Assembly: GCA_005883365.1 (NCBI GenBank)
Contig: VAXA01000288.1
Span: forward strand, 1-7,956
Reading direction: 5' to 3'
Source: Actinomycetota bacterium
Lineage (GTDB): Bacteria; Actinomycetota; Thermoleophilia; Gaiellales; Gaiellaceae
Length of the DNA: 7,956 nt
Below are positions 1 to 6,074 of this stretch, one piece after another (the stretch's first letter is position 1; every line of letters begins with the position of its first letter). A model generated the notes under the pieces. That model had not been told where the DNA came from and did not search any database. It saw nothing but the letters and a program-made list of their open reading frames with translations. Both the position numbers and the translations under genes were made by a program.

Positions 1-2
1 AA

Positions 3-2558
3 GCAGCAGCGGGAGGCGAGATCCTGATCGGCGCTGTGACCGAGCGGCTCGTGCGGCACGCGGCCCGGCTCGAGGCGGTCGCCCCAGTGGATGCGAAGGG
101 GAAGACCAATCCGGTCGAGGCGTGGCGCGTGCGCCTGCTCGAGATCCAGGAGGAAGCCGCTCCCTATCCCGAGCCGCGCTTCGTAGGGAGAGGGCGCGAG
201 CTCGAACTCCTCGAAGAAGCCTGGGAGAGTGTCCTTGCTGATAACCGCTGCCAGCTCGTGACCATCCTCGGAGAGGCGGGAATCGGCAAGTCCCGCCTCG
301 TCTTCGAGCTCGCTGCTCGGATCGAGGGCCAGGTCGTCTCTGGACGCTGCCTTTCGTACGGGGACGGGATCACGTACTGGCCCGTCCTCGAGGTCCTGCG
401 ACAGCTCCGGACACTCCCCTCCCAGGCCGACGCAGCCCGCGCTCTCCGCTCACTGCTCGGCGAGGTCAAGGAGCCTTCTTCGGCCGAGGAGATCGCCTGG
501 GGCTTCCGTCAGCTGCTCGAGGAGCGCGCTCGGGAGACACCCCTGCTCTGCATCTTCGACGATCTGCAGTGGGCGGAAGAGACCTTCCTCGACCTACTCG
601 AGCACCTGGCGCTCCTCTCTCGGGACGCTCCGATTCTCCTTCTTTGCATGGCTCGACCCGAGCTCAGCGAGCGGCGAGCAGGCTGGCCCGTCGCGCTTCG
701 CCTGCAACCACTCGAGGCAGAGCCGGTCTCCGAGCTAATCCCGGACGCGCTCCCACAGGCTCTGCGGGAGAAGATCGCGTACTCCGCCGCAGGAAACCCG
801 CTCTTCCTGATCGAGATGACCGCGCTCGCCCGCGAGGGTGACGGCGAGCCGTCCGTCCCGGCGAGCCTGCGAGCACTCCTAAGTGCGCGCCTTGACCAGC
901 TCTCACCGGAAGAGCGCCATCTGCTTCAGTGCGCCTCCGTCGAGGGCGAGATCTTCCACCGAGGCTCGCTCCTCGCGCTTTGTCCCGAGGACGTTCAGCT
1001 CACACCCCGCCTCGCCTCTCTGGTCAGGAAGGAGCTCCTCTATCCAGCGCAAGCGCAACTACCGGGCGAGGATGCTTTCCGGTTCCGCCACCTCCTGCTC
1101 CGGGACGCAGCCTACGCGGCGCTCCCCAAGGCCGACCGCGCCTCGCTGCACGAGCGCTTCGCAGCCTGGGCGGAGGAACGATCAGGGGAATACGATGAAC
1201 TCCTCGGCTACCACCTCGAGCAGGCTGTCCGGTACCGCGGCGAGCTCGGCACCGTCTCGGAGCGGGACCGCGTCCAGGCGACGCGAGCCGCCGAATTCCT
1301 TGGATCGGCCGGGGGGCGCGCGCTCTCGCGGGGAGACATGCCGGCCGCCGTCGACTTGCTCTCGCGCGCGGTCTCCCTCAGGCCCGAGAGCGACAATCGG
1401 CGCCTGACTCTCCTTCCAGAGCTGGGTGCGGCACTGAGGGAGGCGGGCGAGCTCACCCGTGCCGACGAGGTCCTGTCCGAGGCGCTCGAAGCCGGGAGGA
1501 GCACCGGGAATCGTCGAGGAGAGCTGGCTGCTCTGATCGAAAGAGCTGAACTCCGCCTCGCCAGCGAGCCCGAAGACGATGCCGATCTCAAGGAGGTCGA
1601 GGCGTCGATCCCCGCTCTCGAAGAGCTCGGGGACGACCGTGCACTTGCCGCTGCGTGGAGCCTGATCGGCCGCAGGCAAGGCCTGTGGAAAGGACGCTTC
1701 GCGCAAGGCGAGGCAGCTCTCGAGCGGGCGCTGACCTATGGCCGGCGCATGGGCGACCGGCGACAGGAGGCTCTCATCCTCGGCCAGCTTGCCCTTTCGG
1801 CGCTGTCGGGACCGACCCCGGTGGATCAGGCGATAGCGCGCTGCCGGCGGCTCGTCACGGAGACCGGCGGCGACCGGTTGGTAGAGGCCAACGTCGCGCG
1901 CTACCTCGCCGTACTCGAGGCGATGCGTGGCAACTTCGCAGACGCGAGGGCGCTCGTGGGCGAAGCTCGCGTCACCTACGAGGATCTCGGAATGCGCCTC
2001 ATGGCGCAGTCGGCAATCTCGCTTGCCTACGGGGCCATCGGACTCTTAGCGGCTGACTACCGGGCTGCCGGGATCGAACTGCGCGCGGGTCTGAATGCTC
2101 TCGAGGGGATGGGTGATCTCGGCTACCTCTCGAGCGTCGCCGCCTTCCTCGCCCAGGCGCTCTATGGGCAGGGGCGGCTCGACGAGGCGGACGACCTGGC
2201 CCGCCGGGCTCAGGCCAGTGCCGCGCCAGACGACCTCTGGTCCCAGGTCCTGTCAGGGGGAACGCGAGCCAAAGTGTGCGCGAGCCACGGAGCGCACGAG
2301 GAGGCGGAGCGGTACGCACGCGAGGCGGTGGGACTTGCCGCGGCCACGGACGCCCTCGACCTGCACGGGAATGCCCTGGTCGACCTGGCCGACACGCTTG
2401 CCCTCGCCGACCGGACCGAGGAAGCGGCCACATGTGTCGCGGACGCTCTGCGCCTGTACGAGCGAAAGGGAAACGACGTCTCCGCCGAGCGCGCGCGTGC
2501 GCGCCTCGCCGGTGCGTCGGTCACGGCCTCGGAAGGCCTAGGCGGTCGAGCATCGTGA
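3..2558 (+). CDS. Class III adenylate/guanylate cyclase-AAA ATPase-TPR protein, 5' end missing
   Basis: Probable signalling ATPase of the cyclase-AAA-TPR type. The frame is open from base 3, and the codons before the GTG at 36 read AAAGGEILIGA. With TERLVR and a KGKTNPVEAWRV stretch these give the usual C-terminal end of a class III nucleotide cyclase domain, so the GTG at 36 is internal and the true start and catalytic cyclase residues lie outside the window. The AAA (PF13191-like) domain follows: FVGRGREL near 180-205, Walker A GEAGIGKS at 270-293, Walker B LLCIFDDLQWAE near 543-578, then a sensor-like CMARPEL. From about 1280 to 2500 the protein is alpha-helical with TPR-like repeats. It ends in SEGLGGRAS without a LuxR-type HTH. 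Visible length is 851 aa. It converges on the borosin operon and overlaps its last 38 bp. Domain calls are strong; ligand and output are unknown. Confidence 0.9.
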   Translation, partial: AAAGGEILIGAVTERLVRHAARLEAVAPVDAKGKTNPVEAWRVRLLEIQEEAAPYPEPRFVGRGRELELLEEAWESVLADNRCQLVTILGEAGIGKSRLVFELAARIEGQVVSGRCLSYGDGITYWPVLEVLRQLRTLPSQADAARALRSLLGEVKEPSSAEEIAWGFRQLLEERARETPLLCIFDDLQWAEETFLDLLEHLALLSRDAPILLLCMARPELSERRAGWPVALRLQPLEAEPVSELIPDALPQALREKIAYSAAGNPLFLIEMTALAREGDGEPSVPASLRALLSARLDQLSPEERHLLQCASVEGEIFHRGSLLALCPEDVQLTPRLASLVRKELLYPAQAQLPGEDAFRFRHLLLRDAAYAALPKADRASLHERFAAWAEERSGEYDELLGYHLEQAVRYRGELGTVSERDRVQATRAAEFLGSAGGRALSRGDMPAAVDLLSRAVSLRPESDNRRLTLLPELGAALREAGELTRADEVLSEALEAGRSTGNRRGELAALIERAELRLASEPEDDADLKEVEASIPALEELGDDRALAAAWSLIGRRQGLWKGRFAQGEAALERALTYGRRMGDRRQEALILGQLALSALSGPTPVDQAIARCRRLVTETGGDRLVEANVARYLAVLEAMRGNFADARALVGEARVTYEDLGMRLMAQSAISLAYGAIGLLAADYRAAGIELRAGLNALEGMGDLGYLSSVAAFLAQALYGQGRLDEADDLARRAQASAAPDDLWSQVLSGGTRAKVCASHGAHEEAERYAREAVGLAAATDALDLHGNALVDLADTLALADRTEEAATCVADALRLYERKGNDVSAERARARLAGASVTASEGLGGRAS

Positions 2559-3297
2559 GGTCGAGCGGAGCGGGTTCCCGTGGCGGGACGTACAGCGTGG
2601 AGAGAGCGGTGACGTGCTCCACCGAGAGCTCGCCGAGCCCAACGGTGCGCACTAGCGGGTCGAAGCCCGGATAGGGCGAAGCCTCGTATACCGTCACCTC
2701 GTGCTCGGGCGGGTAGTACTCGAGGAGCGCCTCGACGAGCACCGGAAGCCCGGTCGGTTGTGTGGTCGCGGCCGCGGCGACGCTGCCCACTGTGCCGATC
2801 TGCCACAGAACGAGGGCGGCGGTCCGATCGATACGTCGGCGGTGGACGAGGAAGTCGGTCGCCTCGTAGCTTTGGCAACCAAACCGAGACGGGTCGACGC
2901 CGAGGTCGGCGAAGAGGCAGTCCTCCGCCGAGATGCCCGGAAGCATGCTCGCCATGTAGCCCTCGGCTCGTGCCATTCGGATCGCCTCGTGCGACGGGGC
3001 GACGAAGACGCCCGGGTGGCCGTAGAAGGCTGCGACGACGTTCTTGCCCTCGCGGACGTGGCGGAGGATCTCCTCCGCCATGGCCTCGTACGCCTCGGCG
3101 CGGCTCTCGCCGAGTTCGTACAGATCATGGAGGGAACGCGTCTTGGGGTTCAGTCGCTCGAGAACCGCCTGCATCCCGGGTTCGGCGACGAGCGACAGGA
3201 CGACGTCCGCTGTCTCCAGCAGCAGCCGCGTTTCACGCGTCAGATGCGTGCCCAGCCGAATGCCCGTGCCGACGACGGTCAGCGAGCCGGAAGACAC
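2521..3297 (-). CDS. Split-borosin peptide alpha-N-methyltransferase (tetrapyrrole-methylase fold)
   Basis: Predicted SAM-dependent enzyme that iteratively N-methylates backbone amides of the precursor encoded just upstream. It is 258 aa. The fold is that of PF00590: GSLTVVGTGI at 4-13 and the SAM-binding FYGHPGVFVAPSHEA at 91-105. Blocks shared (from memory) with the fungal OphMA methyltransferase domain are MLPGISAEDCLFADL (118-132), SYEATDFL (143-150), LWQIGTVG (164-171) and LSTLYVPP (232-239). Arg66, Tyr70 and Tyr92 match OphMA Arg72, Tyr76 and Tyr98 with identical spacing (4 and 22 residues). OphMA continues into a clasp and a core peptide; this protein stops after DLTMLDRLGLPRP, the end of the methyltransferase domain, so substrate and enzyme are split. 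The start is GTG at 3297, supported by the GSLT N-terminus. No purine-rich SD precedes it (only AACCTCTTCCCGCCCC), so it probably depends on translation of the precursor. Automated annotation as a precorrin or siroheme methylase would be misleading. Confidence 0.92.
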   Translation of the reverse strand: MSSGSLTVVGTGIRLGTHLTRETRLLLETADVVLSLVAEPGMQAVLERLNPKTRSLHDLYELGESRAEAYEAMAEEILRHVREGKNVVAAFYGHPGVFVAPSHEAIRMARAEGYMASMLPGISAEDCLFADLGVDPSRFGCQSYEATDFLVHRRRIDRTAALVLWQIGTVGSVAAAATTQPTGLPVLVEALLEYYPPEHEVTVYEASPYPGFDPLVRTVGLGELSVEHVTALSTLYVPPREPAPLDLTMLDRLGLPRP

Positions 3298-3313
3298 GGG
3301 GCGGGAAGAGGTT

Positions 3314-3589
3314 CTAGACGATCCAGATGACGATCCAGCGCTGGGGTGCGGATCCCTGGCTCATCACCTCGTAAACGCGGGAGTAGTCGCTGTCCAGGAG
3401 GAGGGCTACATCTTCGGTATTGAGCCGTTCATCTTCCACCTCGTCATGCAAGACGGTGACCCGGTCGTTGATGTAACGGACGAGCAAGTCGTCGTCCATG
3501 GCAAGGCGCTCCAGAAAGGCCCGGACTCTCCCCGCCTGTTGTGTCTGGAAGTCCTTAATGTCGCGAGGCTCGATCGGTTCGAGGCTCAC
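3314..3589 (-). CDS. Split-borosin precursor peptide: borosin-binding domain plus hydrophobic core WIVIWIV
   Basis: A 91-aa predicted RiPP precursor and the substrate of the methyltransferase 16 nt downstream. Residues 1-20 are a polar lead-in. Residues 22-77 form a helical domain with the pattern FLERLAMDDDLLVRYIND (25-42) and LNTEDVALLLDSDYSRVYEV (56-75). From memory this parallels the region before the core in OphMA (MTKLALDPKALADYK, LTPQERAALELGD) and the SonA borosin-binding domain; related proteins are sometimes called NHLP-clan/Os1348-like. A short linker SQGSAPQR (77-84) leads to WIVIWIV (85-91), which ends the protein with no follower. The very hydrophobic tail after an acidic, soluble domain resembles the omphalotin core WVIVVGVIGVIG. 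The start is GTG at 3589, chosen for the strong SD GAGGAGGTG 5 nt upstream. G+C over 3361-3589 is 133 of 229 (58 %), lower than neighbouring genes. There is no signal peptide. Confidence 0.9.
   Translation of the reverse strand: MSLEPIEPRDIKDFQTQQAGRVRAFLERLAMDDDLLVRYINDRVTVLHDEVEDERLNTEDVALLLDSDYSRVYEVMSQGSAPQRWIVIWIV
3317..3337 (-). other. Predicted borosin core peptide WIVIWIV with internal direct repeat
   Basis: This encodes residues 85-91 at the extreme C-terminus of the precursor, just before TAG. The nonamer TGGATCGTC (Trp-Ile-Val) occurs twice, at 3329-3337 and 3317-3325, separated by one ATC (Ile) codon. By analogy with omphalotin, beta-branched residues here are the likely sites of backbone N-methylation. 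Which residues are methylated, and whether the core extends left into SAPQR, cannot be read from sequence. Confidence 0.75.
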
Positions 3590-3594
3590 ACCGA

Positions 3595-3603
3595 CACCTC
3601 CTC
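3595..3603 (-). promoter_or_regulatory. Strong Shine-Dalgarno of the borosin precursor
   Basis: The minus strand reads GAGGAGGTG followed by TCGGT and GTG. AGGAGG lies 7 nt before the GTG, nearly ideal spacing. It fixes the precursor start at 3589 and contrasts with the methyltransferase, which has none, suggesting more precursor than enzyme is made. Confidence 0.8.
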
Positions 3604-3628
3604 GATGCAGAGATCACGAAGTGGAGCG

Positions 3629-3657
3629 ACTCTAGTGCCGCTGCAGTATCTCGTCAA
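3629..3657 (-). promoter_or_regulatory. Sigma-70-type promoter of the borosin operon
   Basis: On the minus strand TTGACG (-35, bases 3652-3657) and TAGAGT (-10, bases 3629-3634) are separated by exactly 17 bp. The predicted transcript start is near 3622, giving a leader of about 33 nt that contains the strong SD. The rest of the 227-bp gap to ftsY (3590-3816) shows no gene; it holds a pair of direct repeats (3674-3694) and a 10-bp palindrome TTCGGCCGAA (3717-3726). The operon therefore appears to be transcribed independently of ftsY. Confidence 0.65.
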
Positions 3658-3673
3658 CCGGGCCACCGCTAGT

Positions 3674-3694
3674 CGCGAACCAAGGCCGCGAACC
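3674..3694. repeat. Direct repeat upstream of the borosin promoter, possible regulator site
   Basis: CGCGAACC occurs at 3674-3681 and again at 3687-3694 on the plus strand (GGTTCGCG on the transcribed strand), a 13-bp period. It ends 16 bp upstream of the -35 box, where activator sites often lie. A regulatory role is inference; an 8-bp repeat can arise by chance in GC-rich DNA. Confidence 0.35.
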
Positions 3695-3816
3695 GATGCG
3701 CCTCGCGGCTCCTGCATTCGGCCGAAACGATCCTGACGCGCGGAAACCACCTCGATCGCGGGAAGCGGAACCCGGTCAGCCCGGCGTGGGAGTGCTGACA
3801 GCCGAGGTGGAGTGCG

Positions 3817-4770
3817 TCAGTCCGTGACGAGGGCGCGCGCATAGTCGCGCGGGTCGAAGGGCTGCAGGTCCTCGAGCGCTTCTCCGACGCCGACGAGCTT
3901 GACCGGCAGGCCGAGCTCGTAGGCGATCGGGATCGCGACGCCACCCTTCGCCGAGCCGTCGAGCTTCGTGAGCACGACTCCCGTGACGCCGACGGCGTCG
4001 CCGAACAGGCGCGCCTGCTGCACGCCGTTCTGTCCCGTCGTGGCGTCGACGACGAGCAGCGTCTCGTGCGGCGCTCCGTCGAGGCGGCCGGCGATCACGC
4101 GCCGCACCTTCGCGAGCTCCTCCATGAGATTCGCCTGCGTGTGGAGGCGGCCGGCCGTGTCGACGATGACCACGTCGCGGCCGCGGGCGACGGCGGCTTC
4201 CACCCCGTCGTACGCGACGGCGGCCGGGTCCGCGCCGCGCTCGGAGCCCACGAAGTCAGCTCCGGCCCGCTGCGCCCAGATCTCGAGCTGCTCCTCGGCC
4301 GCCGCGCGGTAAGTGTCGGCCGCAGCGACGACGACCGAGCGGCCGTGCTCCGCCAGCCGCGCCGAGAGCTTCCCGATCGTCGTGGTCTTGCCGGTGCCGT
4401 TGACGCCGACGACGAGGATCACGGCCGGCTCGTGGGCGAGGTCGAGCACCGGCGGCTCGCCAAACAGCTCCGCCGCCTCCTCCGCGAGGGCCGCGTTCAA
4501 GTCCGTGAGCTCCCCGCGCGCCTCGAGCCGCCGCACGAGCTCGGCGGTTGCGCGCACGCCGACGTCGCCGGCGACCAGCGCCTCCTCGAGCCGCTCCCAG
4601 TCGGCGTCGTCGCCAGGGTCGAACGCCGCTGCGGCGGCGAGCTCGCCGGTGAGCGCCCGGCGCGACTTCGAGAGCGAGTCGCGCAACCGCGAGAAGAGGC
4701 GGCCGCCGCTCTCCTCCTCGGCCGCCGGCGCCGCGTCCGGTTCGCCCAGCAGCTCTCCCCAGCTCCGCAT
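3817..4770 (-). CDS. ftsY: Signal recognition particle receptor FtsY
   Basis: SRP receptor GTPase that docks ribosome-SRP-nascent chain complexes at the membrane for co-translational insertion. The protein is 317 aa. A short charged N-terminus (1-40, with SRLRDSLSKSRRAL) is followed by the helical N domain (about 41-110). The NG GTPase domain then shows G1 GVNGTGKTT (122-130), the SRP-type insertion DTYRAAAEEQL (152-162), G3 DTAGR (204-208), G4 TKLDGSAKGG (268-277) and G5 VGVGE (293-297). DATTGQNG (242-249) is typical of FtsY. The long acidic A domain of E. coli FtsY is absent, as in many Gram-positives. The start is ATG at 4770: the frame stays open upstream but holds no credible start and overlaps the aminopeptidase gene. 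No SD precedes it; TACGCT lies 6 nt before ATG, suggesting a leaderless transcript. Borosin genes follow it here. Confidence 0.96.
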   Translation of the reverse strand: MRSWGELLGEPDAAPAAEEESGGRLFSRLRDSLSKSRRALTGELAAAAAFDPGDDADWERLEEALVAGDVGVRATAELVRRLEARGELTDLNAALAEEAAELFGEPPVLDLAHEPAVILVVGVNGTGKTTTIGKLSARLAEHGRSVVVAAADTYRAAAEEQLEIWAQRAGADFVGSERGADPAAVAYDGVEAAVARGRDVVIVDTAGRLHTQANLMEELAKVRRVIAGRLDGAPHETLLVVDATTGQNGVQQARLFGDAVGVTGVVLTKLDGSAKGGVAIPIAYELGLPVKLVGVGEALEDLQPFDPRDYARALVTD

Positions 4771-4776
4771 CCGGGG

Positions 4777-4782
4777 AGCGTA
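4777..4782 (-). promoter_or_regulatory. Possible -10 box of a leaderless ftsY transcript
   Basis: TACGCT on the minus strand fits TANNNT and ends 6 nt before the ATG at 4770. No SD exists in that gap, and no convincing -35 was found 17-18 bp upstream. Two other genes in the window show the same arrangement, which supports it modestly. Confidence 0.4.
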
Positions 4783-4806
4783 GGCCAGACCTGCGGTCTC
4801 GCCTAC
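4780..4806. repeat. Hairpin with 12-bp arms just upstream of ftsY
   Basis: Plus-strand arms GTAGGCCAGACC (4780-4791) and GGTCTCGCCTAC (4795-4806) pair with one mismatch around a 3-nt loop TGC. In the ftsY direction the hairpin ends 9 nt before the ATG and overlaps the TACGCT box. It could be a second terminator stem for the upstream operon, an operator, or a structure that would block translation on read-through mRNA. Confidence 0.6.
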
Positions 4807-4814
4807 GGGGAAGC

Positions 4815-4858
4815 GGAACTCCGCCGCCGGGAGAGCGCGCTCTCCCGGCCCGAGTTCC
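4815..4858 (-). terminator. Strong hairpin after the aminopeptidase operon, probable terminator without T-tract
   Basis: A 24-bp perfect palindrome (4826-4849; half-site GCCGGGAGAGCG) is enclosed by a further 7-bp pair, GGAACTC (4815-4821) with GAGTTCC (4852-4858). The structure begins one base after the TGA of the second aminopeptidase gene (4860-4862). No T-run follows on the minus strand (next bases GCTTCCCC), so it may be a T-less terminator of the type proposed in GC-rich actinobacteria, or an mRNA-stabilising 3' end. Confidence 0.6.
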
Positions 4859-4859
4859 T

Positions 4860-6074
4860 TCAACGAGCGAGCGAGTGCGCAGCACTCGCGAGCAGCCACT
4901 CCTCGTTGCGGATCAGCGGCACTTCGCTGCCGTCCGCCAACACCGCGTCTACCTCGAGTTCCGGCCCACCGACCATGAAGTCGATGTGGATGTTGCAGAC
5001 ATTCGTTGCCGGGTCGGGCTCGCCGTCGAACGCATACGGGAGGCCCATCCCGTAGGCGATGTGACAGGTCGCGTTCTCGTCGAAGAGCGTGTCGAAGAAG
5101 AGCGTTCCGGACTGGCCGACGCGGGACTCGCTCGTGACGAGCGCGATCTCGCCGAGCCGGTCGGCGTTCTCGTTGGTGGCGATCTGGCTGCGGACGAGGT
5201 CGGCGCCCTCCTCCGCCTCCACGCCGACGATCCGCCCGTCCTCGAACGTGAACTCGAGGTCGCGGATGATCTGGCCGTTGAGAGAAAGCGGCAGCGAGGA
5301 ACGAATCGTCCCCTCGGCGCGGCGGGAGTCGGGCGTCGTGAAGATCTCCTCGGTCGGCATGTTCGCGACGTAGTCGATCCCGCCGGAGGTGCGGAACCGG
5401 GCGCTTCCCCAACGCGCGCTCGGCAGGAGGCCGATCGTGAGGTCGGTGCCGGGGCCGCGGTAGTGGAGCGCGTCGGGGCGGAGCGCAGTGAGCGTCGCGG
5501 CCCGGGCGTCCAGGCGCGCCATGTGCTCGTGCCACGCCTGCACGGGGTCTGGCTCGTCGAGCCGCATGCAGAACGCGACCTTCTCCCAAAGCCGCTCGAC
5601 GTCCGGCTCGCCGAAGATCTGCGTGGCCCAGCCCTCGTTCGGCGCGCCGATCCCGCACCAGTTGACCGTGTTCTCCCGATGCTGGCGCTGGACCATCTCC
5701 GCGATCTCCACCTGGATCGCCCGGCCGATACGTTCACCGTCGAGATCGGCGAGCAGCCGCGAGTCGGGTCTGCCAGTCGTCCCGATGGAGGCGTTGCCGG
5801 CCGTCTGCAGCGTCAGCTCCTTTTCCCACGCGGGCGAGTATGTGAGCGCGGAGTCCGGACCGAGCTCGATCATCGCGCGCCGGAGGTGGTCGTCGCGGTA
5901 GATGACGTGGACGTACGACGCGCCTGCCCGGTACGCCTGCCGGACGACCGCGCGACCGAGCTCCCAGTGCTCCACCATCGGGTGGACGAAGACCTCCTGG
6001 CCCGCCTGCACGTTCGCGCCGACGCGAACGGCGAGCTCGGCGTAGCGCTCGAGCCGCTCGTCGGTGGTCGTCAT
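4860..6074 (-). CDS. M29 family metallo-aminopeptidase, second tandem copy
   Basis: Predicted cytoplasmic leucyl-type aminopeptidase of family M29 (AmpS/AmpT/PepS), 404 aa, close to the family's roughly 400-410. It removes N-terminal residues using two divalent metals. The expected metal ligands align by spacing with those recalled for Thermus AmpT: Glu243 (in NMPTEEIF), Glu309 (LGEIALV), His338 (DENATCHIAYG), and His363 and Asp365 (NIHIDFMVGG). No signal peptide is seen. The ATG at 6074 overlaps the TGA of the upstream copy as ATGA, so translation is probably coupled. The first residues MTTTDERLERYAEL align with the sister gene. It is about 72 % identical to that copy over 393 gap-free positions (282 matches counted by hand), with a C-terminal extension SAAHSLAR. 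A strong hairpin follows the stop. The exact peptide preference is unknown. Confidence 0.93.
   Translation of the reverse strand: MTTTDERLERYAELAVRVGANVQAGQEVFVHPMVEHWELGRAVVRQAYRAGASYVHVIYRDDHLRRAMIELGPDSALTYSPAWEKELTLQTAGNASIGTTGRPDSRLLADLDGERIGRAIQVEIAEMVQRQHRENTVNWCGIGAPNEGWATQIFGEPDVERLWEKVAFCMRLDEPDPVQAWHEHMARLDARAATLTALRPDALHYRGPGTDLTIGLLPSARWGSARFRTSGGIDYVANMPTEEIFTTPDSRRAEGTIRSSLPLSLNGQIIRDLEFTFEDGRIVGVEAEEGADLVRSQIATNENADRLGEIALVTSESRVGQSGTLFFDTLFDENATCHIAYGMGLPYAFDGEPDPATNVCNIHIDFMVGGPELEVDAVLADGSEVPLIRNEEWLLASAAHSLAR

Noticed and set aside
2521..3297. Annotation as cobalamin/siroheme (precorrin) methyltransferase
   Set aside because: The fold is shared, but the blocks around FYGHPGVFV and LPGISAEDCLFADL, the Arg/Tyr/Tyr set and the adjacent precursor fit borosin enzymes; no tetrapyrrole genes are nearby.
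3044..3736. Plus-strand open frame 3044-3736 across the borosin operon
   Set aside because: It is antisense to both borosin genes, has a Ser/Arg-rich composition and no recognisable domain or RBS.
3775..3799. Inverted repeat GTCAGC/GCTGAC with a 13-nt loop downstream of ftsY, as a terminator
   Set aside because: Only 6 bp, large loop and no T-run; too weak to call.
4771..5658. Upstream extension of the ftsY frame to 5658
   Set aside because: It is Arg-rich out-of-frame sequence within the second aminopeptidase gene and then the hairpin region; FtsY homology starts after 4770.
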